Assembly (NCBI RefSeq): GCF_017377715.1
Contig: NZ_JAFVMF010000010.1
Location: 62,001-126,000 of the forward strand
Direction: 5' to 3'
DNA length: 64,000 bases
From: Acetobacter sacchari
GTDB lineage: Bacteria; Pseudomonadota; Alphaproteobacteria; Acetobacterales; Acetobacteraceae
Position numbers and translations under genes: made by a program. The notes under the pieces were generated by a model that did no database searches, was not told where the DNA came from, and saw only the letters and a list, made by a program, of their open reading frames with translations. Positions 46,135 to 53,770 of this stretch are shown piece by piece (position 1 is the stretch's first letter; every line of letters starts with the position of its first letter).

Positions 46135-47774
46135 GCGGTATCGTGATCAAAGGCTGGAACGCATTCTGCTTCATCCGTATGACCCTCTGGCGCTTCATCC
46201 GGCGATTTCTCTGACGCGGCGATCTCCTGAAAAACTCTGGGTCGTTTTTGCGATCTCCGAACACCACGTGCTTCTGAGGTCGCCTGAGTCACGATCCTGT
46301 GCCTCTCCTTCAATGCTTCCGCAATCACGTGAGGATTGGCCGTAGCCTGACCCGTGCTTCGCAGACTCCTCTGAATCTCTCGCAACTCCCATAGCGATAC
46401 GGGCGGTCGCGTCAGATCGGCATACGGAATTCGCGCGTGATCTCCAGAAGGTAATTCCAGATAAACCTCGCTGATATCCCGAGGATCATACTTGACCCGA
46501 AACCGAGCGCCAGTCTGGCCGATGAGAGTTCCAAGAATATTGTCGTAATAGAGTTCATTAAAGAGATGTATTCCGTCCCTCTGCACGGTGCGTTCCTCGA
46601 ACGGCAGAAAATCGTAGACAATATTACGCTCAGGGGCAGCTTCCGGAACGAGATCCTGATGCGCTGCATCCCACGCAGATTGGGGACTTTGCCCGAGACC
46701 GCGATGGACAGCGTTGTGGTAAGGTCCGAGGACCTCGAGAGCGAAGACTTTCTCGAATTCCGCAAGGGTTAAAACAGCCTCACGTTCTGAGTCATAATCC
46801 CCACGCTCCGCCACTGAGGAAAACGTCGTGCCGGGGAGATCGTGCACCCTCTTCATCAGGGTGCCCATCAACCGCTCGATATGGCCCCCGAAATGTGGCC
46901 TCGCTGGCGGCCGGTAATCAAGTCGGATCCCGTGCTGCTCACACCCACGCCTTAAAGCCCGACTACGGAACTCCTTTGCGTTATCCAGATGGAGTATGCC
47001 GGGAATCCCATATGCCGGCCAAGGCAGCGTTAGGCCTCTTTGCCGAAGCCAATCGTCTTTTGGTAACATAGCCTGTGCAATCGCCAAGGCTACTGTTGCG
47101 GCAGACGGCGCGTCGAAAGAGAGATGAAAGCCAAGAACCATGCGGCTGCAGACATCCAGGATCAGCGTGAGCCATGGCCGACCCAGATAGAAACGACGGC
47201 TTTCGTCCACAATGATGATGTCGACTTTCGTATGATCGGCCTGTACGATGTCGAGAGGTCTTTCTGGGCGAAGCCCCTGTGATACGGGCGTGTATTTGTG
47301 CCGCGCCGCTTTGCTCCCCTTTTTTAGAGCAAATACCTTTCTCGCAGGGCGATTCATTATGCGATTAACCACAGCTTTTCGCGATGGAACACGAACCCCT
47401 CGCTCCTGAGCACTAGTCCTGACGTCTCTCATCACGGCCGAAATTGAAAAACGTTGTTTCTTACGAAAGTGCACGTCGACGAGTTTTTCGATCATGAGAT
47501 CGACATCGGCTCTCATGCGTTTTGTCCCAGGTTTCGGTCCAGGAGCGTTTCGTATCAGGGATGTTGTCTTGCTATCGGACTGGAAGCTCCTCAGAAGTCG
47601 ATACACCTGACTCACGCTAAGACCGAGTATGTTCGCAGCCTTACCCGCGTCCGCCCTCGTCCGACCCTCACACAACCAGAGCGATCGAATGATGTCGGCC
47701 CGTTCGACCGCTTCCCGCCAGAGTTTTTCTTCCACTCGCAGAACAGAGACCTTACAATCAGTCGGCCCAGGCAT
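46110..47774 (-). CDS. tniA: TniA-like DDE transposase
   Basis: 554 residues. N-terminal HTH (GKAANILGLSVSQVYRLLRSF), then the integrase catalytic core with Asp in IVQADHTKVDIIIVD, Asp in GILHLDNAKEFRSRALRRG and Glu in FGGHIERLMGTL. A beta-barrel and a C-terminal region that contacts TniB follow. This is the Tn5053/Tn402/Tn7 TnsB relative that cuts and joins the TGTC-starting ends. It starts 44 bp from an end-like sequence (47783-47818) and is divergent from tniQ. All three acidic residues are present, so it may be active. Confidence 0.9.
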   Translation of the reverse strand: MPGPTDCKVSVLRVEEKLWREAVERADIIRSLWLCEGRTRADAGKAANILGLSVSQVYRLLRSFQSDSKTTSLIRNAPGPKPGTKRMRADVDLMIEKLVDVHFRKKQRFSISAVMRDVRTSAQERGVRVPSRKAVVNRIMNRPARKVFALKKGSKAARHKYTPVSQGLRPERPLDIVQADHTKVDIIIVDESRRFYLGRPWLTLILDVCSRMVLGFHLSFDAPSAATVALAIAQAMLPKDDWLRQRGLTLPWPAYGIPGILHLDNAKEFRSRALRRGCEQHGIRLDYRPPARPHFGGHIERLMGTLMKRVHDLPGTTFSSVAERGDYDSEREAVLTLAEFEKVFALEVLGPYHNAVHRGLGQSPQSAWDAAHQDLVPEAAPERNIVYDFLPFEERTVQRDGIHLFNELYYDNILGTLIGQTGARFRVKYDPRDISEVYLELPSGDHARIPYADLTRPPVSLWELREIQRSLRSTGQATANPHVIAEALKERHRIVTQATSEARGVRRSQKRPRVFQEIAASEKSPDEAPEGHTDEAECVPAFDHDTAWKTEFPS

Positions 47775-47782
47775 CCTGCGAC

Positions 47783-47818
47783 TCCCGATTTTCAGTAGCG
47801 AATTACATGAGTCCGACA
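47783..47818 (-). repeat. Third transposon-end-like sequence between tniA and tniQ
   Basis: Read leftward from 47818: TGTCGGACTCATGTAATTCG then CTACTGAAAATCGG. The right end at 52034 reads TGTCGG, CCTAATTCGTGCGACT, GAAAATCG. The match is close, including the start TGTCGG, the TAATTCG core and the ACTGAAAATCG tail. In Tn5053-type elements tniA begins just inside one end, so this could be a true end or a duplicated transposase-binding site controlling the tniA/tniQ promoters. Confidence 0.6.
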
Positions 47819-47874
47819 GTTTATACAGTCATGGAGGACATGCTTTACAAGATTTTTCAGCGCCAGCGAAAAAA

Positions 47875-49182
47875 ATGCAGAATGTTGCTCGCCAACCTTT
47901 GCCTGTTATTCCACCGCCCCAGCATGAAGAAACGATACTATCCTGGCTGACACGAACGTCCTGTTGCTACGGTATCGGTGTCCCTTCCCTTATTGAGTAT
48001 CTCGATCCCGAGTCTGACATGTTCCTGCTCTCACGTGTCGGGCGCATACTCATTCCTTCTACAGATCTCAATAATCTGTTGGAACGGCACCTGAGAATCA
48101 CTCGTCTTCAGATTGGCGGTTTCTACCCTTACATTGCATGTAATCTCAAACCGGAATTCTGGTTGAGAAATGAAATGGCCTGGTGTCCCTATTGCGTTAC
48201 CGAGGACAAAGGGGCGCTTGGCTTCACATATGATCGTATTGACTGGTGGCTGGCCTGCGTGACGCGATGCCGAAAGCATGATGTGTTTCTCCATGATCGA
48301 TGCCCGCGATGCAACTCCCGCGGATACATGGCAATTGCGCCAAATAACACCCGATATCTATCCTGCCTGCACTGCAGCCATAAACTTGAGGATTTGTGCG
48401 TCGCACGGGTTGAGGCAGGGTATTTTCCGAAACCCGGCGAAGTTTACGACAATCCAACAGTAAGGGCCTCGGTAAGACCGAATATCGGGCGTAATTTCGA
48501 AGACCGGCTGATCGAGGTTCTCACCGGGAAAGATCGTGACTTGCTCCCCAGACTCGAAATCTCTGAAGATACTTTCCTCGACATCATCCTGGTTATACAC
48601 GCCTTTATTGAAGACAGCCTCAAGAAGGCGGAGTGGATGCCGCCCGACAGCCTTCCGCTCGTCAACGAGAACAGTTTGGCCGCCTGCAGGACAAATGACG
48701 GGTTTGAAAGAATGACTGACGTGGCCATTCTGGCCCGCAAGCTCCTCCCTGGCTTGTGCCCAGCCGCCGATCTGGCTTTTGGATATGAGGCTGCAGGACG
48801 CCTGTCACAGTATGATCTGAAACGCGTGATTCGGCCACACTTCTTTCGTAAGGAACTCTGGCTTAGAAAACGGGCGGAAGCATGGGGCGGTCATCCGGGA
48901 CAAACTTTACGCTGGTGGCTCATGATGATGGCCTCTCAACAGCGAGGCCTGATGTCGACACGCAAGGAGAGATTCAGCGACCCAAACGGTTTGCTTAGTA
49001 ATTCTCCCGGATTGGTATTCCAGGACCGGTCTCTGCCTTCTGAGAAAAAACATCCAACCCGAAAAAAGTCCGCCCATCTGAGCGATAATGAAAAGATCAT
49101 CAGGGAAGCCAAGCAACGTGTCGCGCAGCGTAGGGCTGTAGAAGCAGAAAGGGCTGCGCTTCGAAAGAAAGCGTGGCCATGA
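47875..49182 (+). CDS. tniQ: TniQ-family transposon target-selection protein
   Basis: Start at the ATG 47875 (435 residues; MQNVARQPLPVIPPPQHEE); the longer frame reaches into tniA. The TniQ signature PPPQHEETILSWLTRTSCCYGI is followed by zinc-binding Cys pairs: WCPYCVTEDKGALGF, ACVTRCRKHDVFLHDRCPRCNS and LSCLHCSHKL. The C-terminal third contains a helical, HTH-like region (AEAWGGHPGQTLRWW). TniQ/TnsD proteins connect target DNA to the TniB/TnsC ring. Unlike Tn5053, where tniA-B-Q are collinear, this tniQ is divergent from tniAB. Confidence 0.85.
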   Translation: MQNVARQPLPVIPPPQHEETILSWLTRTSCCYGIGVPSLIEYLDPESDMFLLSRVGRILIPSTDLNNLLERHLRITRLQIGGFYPYIACNLKPEFWLRNEMAWCPYCVTEDKGALGFTYDRIDWWLACVTRCRKHDVFLHDRCPRCNSRGYMAIAPNNTRYLSCLHCSHKLEDLCVARVEAGYFPKPGEVYDNPTVRASVRPNIGRNFEDRLIEVLTGKDRDLLPRLEISEDTFLDIILVIHAFIEDSLKKAEWMPPDSLPLVNENSLAACRTNDGFERMTDVAILARKLLPGLCPAADLAFGYEAAGRLSQYDLKRVIRPHFFRKELWLRKRAEAWGGHPGQTLRWWLMMMASQQRGLMSTRKERFSDPNGLLSNSPGLVFQDRSLPSEKKHPTRKKSAHLSDNEKIIREAKQRVAQRRAVEAERAALRKKAWP

Positions 49183-49241
49183 GAGCGTTGTTGATTTCTG
49201 CTCCCTCCTACAGAGCAAGGGTTTCATATTCTGAGTCAAAA

Positions 49242-50051
49242 TCAACGGTCGGCAGCCCCCCTTCTCTCGGCGGTCATCTCCTGCCAGGGTTCGGGCTGTG
49301 ACAGGACTATGTCACCCATTTTAGCCATCTCCAGACACGCGCTGAATGTGCTGGTGACCGCCGATCGGGAACGCAGCCATGTTTCGCTACCCTTGTCCCC
49401 GGGGGGAGAAACGACCGCTGGCAGAAAATCGTGAAATTGCCGGATGCGGGCGCCGTCGGCGTCCAGAGCCACCCTCACCCACTCCCGGGCCTCGCTGAAC
49501 GTGAACAGCGGCAACGAAGCCGGACGATAATGACTTTCAAACAACGTTGGATCGGGTGGAGGTCCGAACAGTTGCATTGCCGCCCATAGAAATTCAATGA
49601 CATCAATCCTGGGTTCGGCATCCGGGTTCGACAGGCGCCGTTCTTCCGGACGTCCGCGTGTGAAGACGTCGGCTCCCAGTCGCGGTCGCCGTTCCAGCCA
49701 CGCCGCAAGCGCCCTCCCCGCCTGAAGATCATCCCAGCGCGAACGCAACGCATCGGCCGTCACCACGGCGTCGGGCGACACGCTACCGTCCTGCGGAGCC
49801 AGAAGCATTGAACGAAGCCACACCAGCCAAACGCCCAGCATAAGCCATTCACCAGAGCGGCTGAGAGACACCTTCATTTCCGTCGCCAGCGCATGCTCCA
49901 GTTGCGTCATCAGTTCATCGAGCGGAAGCGCCGCCACGTCGATCCGGTGCGACCGGGCAAGCGCCACAAGACGCGCAAGAGACCCCTGGAACTCGGATGT
50001 CATGATGTCCGGAGAACCATCGCTCTCCGGACCGGGCTCCTCAGTGCTCAA
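49242..50051 (-). CDS. ScpA-like segregation/condensation protein
   Basis: Start uncertain: a TTG at 50051 overlaps the previous stop (TTGA), which suits coupled translation; ATGs at 50093 and 50003 are alternatives. The kleisin N-terminal pattern is clear (LARLVALARSHRIDVAALPLDELMTQLEHAL, EWLMLGVWLVWLRSMLLAP), as is the C-terminal winged helix end (AVTSTFSACLEMAKMGDIVLSQPEPW). Chromosomal ScpA bridges SMC heads; here it is third in a recombinase operon on a transposon. It may therefore act in DNA loop or synapse formation during site-specific recombination, which is inference. Residues 90-200 are unlike ordinary ScpA. Confidence 0.65.
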   Translation of the reverse strand: MSTEEPGPESDGSPDIMTSEFQGSLARLVALARSHRIDVAALPLDELMTQLEHALATEMKVSLSRSGEWLMLGVWLVWLRSMLLAPQDGSVSPDAVVTADALRSRWDDLQAGRALAAWLERRPRLGADVFTRGRPEERRLSNPDAEPRIDVIEFLWAAMQLFGPPPDPTLFESHYRPASLPLFTFSEAREWVRVALDADGARIRQFHDFLPAVVSPPGDKGSETWLRSRSAVTSTFSACLEMAKMGDIVLSQPEPWQEMTAERRGAADR

Positions 50052-50740
50052 AAGGCCTCGCACTCTACGAGTGTGAAGTTCAACGCAGGCCATAATTCCG
50101 TCAGGCGCATCACGGCGCGCTCGGGAAGCGACTTTTCCGAAAAAAAACCATACTGCAGTGCGCGACTTTTTATACTTTTCGTCGATCGGCTTTTCTTTTC
50201 CGGGAGAACAACGACCTTGCGCAAGGCATTTTCGACGCCCCACTGTTCCCGCAGCCACGCCCGTGAACGGGAGTCACTCTGCCCCCGGCGGAGCAGATTT
50301 TCGGGGACAGGGAGCAACGCATGCAGATCCAGAGGACACCGTGTATCGCCGGCTTCCGCCAAAGCCAGAACCTGACTGTGCTGCTCTTCAGCCCGCAGCC
50401 GGAATTGATGAGCCAGAATGCGGCACCCCTCGACGGTCAACGACCGATCTGGAGCCTGTATCGCCATCAGAAAGATATCTTCTTCCAGAACATCCCCATC
50501 GAAATACCAGGGGATAACTCCGGGGCCGCGGGCACGGCGCTCAAACTCTCCCGCCTCTCTCTCAGGGCCCGCCACGGTCAAGTGAGCGTAAAGAAAGCTC
50601 GTGTCTGAATTGGCCAACTCTTTATAGCGGTCCAGTCGCCTTCGCCCACGGGCCGGCCGCCGCTCATCCCCGCCCTCCTCACTGAGGAGATCCGGCTTTG
50701 GCCGCGGTGGCCGTGGTTCCCAGGGAAAGCGGATCTCCAT
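50048..50740 (-). CDS. Unknown protein of the recombinase-ScpA-like operon
   Basis: 230 residues; no family recognised. The N-terminal 60 residues are Pro/Arg-rich and probably disordered. The core has helical segments (EDIFLMAIQAPDRSLTVEGCRILAHQFRLRAEEQHSQVLALAEAG) and a basic C-terminal part (LPEKKSRSTKSIKSRALQYGFF). The ATG follows the recombinase TAG directly, and its TGA overlaps the start of the next gene, so the three proteins are made together and probably work in one complex. A DNA-binding or kleisin-partner role analogous to ScpB is possible, but I cannot see winged helices in it. Confidence 0.6.
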   Translation of the reverse strand: MEIRFPWEPRPPRPKPDLLSEEGGDERRPARGRRRLDRYKELANSDTSFLYAHLTVAGPEREAGEFERRARGPGVIPWYFDGDVLEEDIFLMAIQAPDRSLTVEGCRILAHQFRLRAEEQHSQVLALAEAGDTRCPLDLHALLPVPENLLRRGQSDSRSRAWLREQWGVENALRKVVVLPEKKSRSTKSIKSRALQYGFFSEKSLPERAVMRLTELWPALNFTLVECEAF

Positions 50741-51760
50741 CTACAACCCCACAAGACCAGCCGGACTATCGGTGATTAAGCCCGCGCGCCGCACATAGCC
50801 GCGCATAGTCCGGAGATCCTTATGGCGGGTGTGCTTCATGATATCTTCGTCCCTTACACCCCGGTTATAGGCTTCCGTGATGAAGCCGACCCTCATTGCG
50901 TGAGGACTGAGTGTTTTCATTTCAATGCCGGCAAGGGACGTTCGGTGGAGAAGAATGCGCTGCACGGCGTAGGGCTGCAGAGCGTCGGACGCGATCCGGC
51001 CGGCAACACTGATCCGCCGAAAGAGAGGTCCCGAGTTTCGCAACGCCACAGCCTGCCAGGCATCGAACGCAAGAACGGGGCAGGTCTGGGGATGACGGCC
51101 ACGTGGAATGCCGACCTTGGCCCCCTCTCTTTCTGCATCCGTCTTGCTGCGTCGTATCGTCACGGTCAGGCCATCAGCGGTCCTCGCGACATCGTTGACG
51201 TCCAGACCGACGAGTTCCGAGCGCCGGAGTGCGCCAGCGAAGCCCAGCAGCAACAGCAACCGGTCTCGCCGCCCACGCGCCGAAGAATCGCAGGTTGCTA
51301 CAAGCTGTTTTAGAAGATCCATCGTAAGTGGGGCAGCCTGGCGGACTGGCCGCCCGTGCCGTCGTAAAATACCGCGCAGCGGTTGCTGAATATCACGATG
51401 CGCCGGGTTCCACGGCAAGGAGTTGAATTTGTGCATTTTGCCGATTGCCGACAATTTCCGACGCAGGCTGGCAGGCGCATGCGTTTCCGCCAAGCTGGCG
51501 AGATAGGCCCCCACCACCCGGGGCTCCGCTGGAACAGGAAGAAAACCATATCTGTCGCACCAGACGGCGAAACCCTCCCAGTCCGCCCGATAGGCGCGCA
51601 ACGTCGCGGGCGCATCCGCCGACCGCGCATAGGAATCCGCTTTCTCGAGCGCCGCCTGTGCTGCAGCCTCATCCGCTAAGGAAAGTCCCGACTGCTGCCG
51701 TTTCTCTGGCATCGCCCCGCCGTTCGCCACGGTCAGATCAGTCCCATCCTGATTGTGCAC
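50741..51760 (-). CDS. Tyrosine recombinase
   Basis: 339 residues from a GTG at 51760 with GGGGGAG just before it. N-terminal SAM-like core-binding domain (ATLRAYRADWEGFAVWCDRYG...SLRRKLSAIGKMHK). Catalytic domain with Arg in FAGALRRSELVGLDVNDV, Lys in TIRRSKTDAE, His-x2-Arg in SPHAMRVGF, His in HTRHKDLRTMRGY and the nucleophilic Tyr in RGYVRRAG. It lies just inside the right transposon end and reads away from it; two palindromes 60-100 bp upstream are candidate core sites. It probably resolves cointegrates, the job done by serine resolvase TniR in Tn5053. Confidence 0.85.
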   Translation of the reverse strand: MHNQDGTDLTVANGGAMPEKRQQSGLSLADEAAAQAALEKADSYARSADAPATLRAYRADWEGFAVWCDRYGFLPVPAEPRVVGAYLASLAETHAPASLRRKLSAIGKMHKFNSLPWNPAHRDIQQPLRGILRRHGRPVRQAAPLTMDLLKQLVATCDSSARGRRDRLLLLLGFAGALRRSELVGLDVNDVARTADGLTVTIRRSKTDAEREGAKVGIPRGRHPQTCPVLAFDAWQAVALRNSGPLFRRISVAGRIASDALQPYAVQRILLHRTSLAGIEMKTLSPHAMRVGFITEAYNRGVRDEDIMKHTRHKDLRTMRGYVRRAGLITDSPAGLVGL

Positions 51761-51822
51761 TCAACTCCCCCAACGCCCTTTACGCCCTCCAGAATCCTAG
51801 TCTGGGCATGGTTTCATGGCAA

Positions 51823-51862
51823 CTAATTCGATTAGGAGCGAGAAAGGCGTTTATCGCTCCTA
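51823..51862. promoter_or_regulatory. Palindrome cluster upstream of the tyrosine recombinase (candidate recombination site)
   Basis: CTAATTCGATTAG (51823-51835, CTAAT/ATTAG arms) partly overlaps TAGGAGCGA (51833-51841), which pairs with TCGCTCCTA (51854-51862) across 12 bases. Inverted 9-bp arms around a short spacer are what a tyrosine recombinase core site looks like. It also covers the promoter region of the recombinase operon. Confidence 0.5.
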
Positions 51863-51917
51863 GATGACGTCCACAACTCCGTTAACGTCCGCCTCCCCTT
51901 CTCTCAGCGAAAGCTGG

Positions 51918-52034
51918 CCAGTCGCATCAACCAGGGGAGATTCGCACGATCAAAGGAACACTCCGCCAAACAGAAATGACCTAACAGATTGAAAAGGTGT
52001 CGATTTTCAGTCGCACGAATTAGGGACACCGACA
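51918..52034 (-). repeat. Right transposon end: three transposase-site-like repeats
   Basis: Reading leftward: the terminal repeat begins TGTCGG at 52034 and contains CCCTAATTCGTGCGACTG; a second, weaker copy is CTTTGATCGTGCGAATCTC (51955-51937); a third is CCCTGGTTGATGCGACTGG (51934-51916). All point inward. The asymmetry (two sites left, three right) is normal for Tn7-like ends. Confidence 0.55.
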
Positions 52035-52224
52035 CCCATTTTATACAAAATAACTATATATCAATAACTTATGAAAGATTCATCGCTCGCATGACGTTTT
52101 CGCATTCCGCCCCTTGCATCATCCGCGGGCTATTCGCGTCGTCAGCGAGGGAGGCGTTGCGATAAAAACTACTAACCAATTGATTTTGCTTGGATTTTTT
52201 TACGTCGCTGCCGCAAACTGACGG

Positions 52225-52310
52225 CAGCCCGCGGGCATCCTGTGTCGAAAAGGAAGCCGAAGGCTTGATGCTCTGCACCTGGCAGGAGCCTGGTCGGCCG
52301 TATCATACCG
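52225..52310 (+). repeat. Copy B of the diverged repeat shared with 24140-24230
   Basis: See copy A. Here GGAAGCCGAAGGCTTGATGC continues into TCTGCACCTGGCAGGAGCCTGG. It overlaps nothing that I can annotate but ends where the exported-protein gene 52313-52741 stops, so that gene may have been truncated by the sequence. The interval 52040-52224 is AT-rich with no gene. Confidence 0.5.
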
Positions 52311-52312
52311 TC

Positions 52313-52741
52313 TCATCTGCCAGGTCCTGGGCACAATTCCCGACTTCTGAAAGCGTCAGCAACGTAGCGACGTTGTCCTTTGCTGTCAGTTACGGCGTGA
52401 AGCCGTTCAAGTCGGCTAGATAAATAGTGGGTATCTTTTAAACCTTTGTCGATGAAACAAACTACGATTTTATTATTATCTTTTTGAATTAATCTTATGG
52501 CATATGACCACCCCCCATCTGCAGCGACATAAGTAGCAGACTGCTTAGATGAGTCTTGAATGCTCCAACCAAGATCTTTCAAGGTTGTCCCCGAAGGAAG
52601 GTGCTTTGGTCCCAAAGAACTTGCAAAACTCGACAAGTCAATTTCGGAAAACAACTTTGCGATGTCGCTGCTGTTGTCATTAGCACGAGCGACGCTCGAC
52701 AAGACAAGTGAAAGAGCTAAAGCCGACAGTGCCACCCTCAT
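52313..52741 (-). CDS. Small exported protein, possible immunity partner
   Basis: 142 residues with a signal peptide (MRVALSALALSLVLSSVARAND). The mature domain has GWSIQDSSKQSATYVAADGGWSYAIRLIQKDNNKIVVCFIDKGLKD and looks like a small alpha/beta inhibitor or ligand-binding fold. The start overlaps the stop of the lysozyme-like gene by ATGA, so both are expressed together. The last residues (FRSRELCPGPGR) run to the edge of repeat copy B and may not be native. A periplasmic protein coupled to a cell-wall hydrolase gene suggests immunity, by analogy; the sequence itself does not match a family I know. Confidence 0.55.
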   Translation of the reverse strand: MRVALSALALSLVLSSVARANDNSSDIAKLFSEIDLSSFASSLGPKHLPSGTTLKDLGWSIQDSSKQSATYVAADGGWSYAIRLIQKDNNKIVVCFIDKGLKDTHYLSSRLERLHAVTDSKGQRRYVADAFRSRELCPGPGR

Positions 52742-53172
52742 TTTAGGAACCCATAATTGATATCGTTTTGAATCGCATCTGCTTCAGCATTCCGACGTGT
52801 AGGAAAATCGTCATCAAAGTTACGGAGTTCATTAATCGCCTGAGACCAGTTTCCCGAAGTTACATCACCCCAGAATCGTGGTGTTGCGGTAGATAAATCC
52901 CCGTAATGATAATGCAAATCGTCAATAACTGTCTTCATCTCCAATGGAAGCTCGTTGAAACGTTTCCCCACGCTCACCTCAGTCGGAAGCAGGCTCATCA
53001 GCAACTGGATCACCTTCGGACGCTTCGCTATCGCATCGCCCATCACGAGCCCATCTTCACCCGGCACCTTACCCCCGATCATGACTCCATTCTGCGCGTG
53101 GCCGGTTGGGTCTGCCCTCTCACCCGCGATTGGATAGCTTGCCACAGTCGTGTCCCCGATCTGTTGGGGCAA
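52738..53172 (-). CDS. Pesticin/T4-lysozyme-like muramidase domain protein (probably truncated)
   Basis: 144 residues. The last 80 read RFNELPLEMKTVIDDLHYHYGDL, STATPRFWGDVTSGNWSQAI and NELRNFDDDFPTRRNAEADAI. This is the C-terminal half of pesticin/phage-type lysozymes (LP...QTV..S..Y.YG.....P.FW..V..GDW..A...L.NFGD.Y.TRR..EA). The catalytic Glu half is not readable, so this is probably the tail of a larger toxin or endolysin whose N-terminus was lost or is frameshifted upstream. The first 50 residues (IGDTTVASYPIAG...NGVMIGGKVPGEDG) are unlike lysozyme. Its 3' end overlaps the exported-protein gene. Confidence 0.5.
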   Translation of the reverse strand: MPQQIGDTTVASYPIAGERADPTGHAQNGVMIGGKVPGEDGLVMGDAIAKRPKVIQLLMSLLPTEVSVGKRFNELPLEMKTVIDDLHYHYGDLSTATPRFWGDVTSGNWSQAINELRNFDDDFPTRRNAEADAIQNDINYGFLK

Positions 53173-53770
53173 CCGCTATCGACCGCGCTCCATTTTTCAC
53201 GGCCGCGTTGACCACACACTGTGGCGTGCCCCCCTCCTTCCACGACCATGCTCCTGCGAGCAATCGAACAGGCCTGCGGCTTCCGCCGATGCCATGAGAC
53301 GATAGACGATTTGCTGTCCTCCGATCTGACATCGACCCAGAGCTCACGGTGCCGGGCCATGAGCGCGCCCGCTCGAATCTCCGTCATCACACTCCGTCAA
53401 TAGTCCCAAACCGTTCGGCAACCGGTGCCTCGATTTGCGGCCTGCCGGGCGTTTGCGAGCTCTCCCTCGCGCTCTTTTCCCCCGCAGGTAAACGCCGCAC
53501 GAAGTCTCTCAAATAGACGCGGCAATCATCGCCGCCCTGCATTCAAGACGTCGGCTGACACCAGCCTCCGCGCAGACAGACCTCTCGCATCAGCACCTCC
53601 CCGAAATTGTGCAGTACCTTGTCTGAGGCCTTTCAATGCATCTCCTTCGCAGCCTGTTGGATTGATGACGACGATTCTACTTCAACGCCAAGGTTCATCC
53701 ATCTCAGCCGAAACGCAGCTCTTCGTGAAAATCGGATAAGGAAGCGTCGGCTGGCCGCCAACTGCCAGCG
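53173..53770. other. No supported gene
   Basis: About 600 bp before the iteron region. Frames on both strands are short and disagree with each other. The minus-strand frame 53079-53390 (GGGHATVCGQRGRE) might be an old continuation of the lysozyme-like protein, but I cannot connect the two without several frameshifts. Confidence 0.3.

Larger units (their letters stand above)
29634..52034. mobile_element. Candidate 22.4-kb Tn7/Tn5053-like transposon
   Basis: Left end, reading right from 29634: TGTCAGTTTCCCTAATTAGC then GCGACTC. Right end, reading left from 52034: TGTCGGTGTCCCTAATTCGT then GCGACTG. Both start TGTC, as ends used by Tn7/Tn5053-type DDE transposases do, and both have further copies of the CCTAATTMGYGCGACT-like core inside (29691-29710 on the left; 51939-51955 and 51918-51934 on the right). 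TniA, TniB and TniQ are encoded within. The five bases outside each end (TCCGC and CCCAT) do not form a target duplication, so a later rearrangement, or a wrong end on one side, must be considered. Cargo: envelope genes, a DnaB-like ATPase, a Gabija pair and a 5'-nucleotidase. Confidence 0.6.

Noticed and set aside
29629..52039. Target-site duplication flanking the large transposon
   Set aside because: TCCGC on the left and CCCAT on the right do not match, nor does GTTTA beyond the internal end at 47818.
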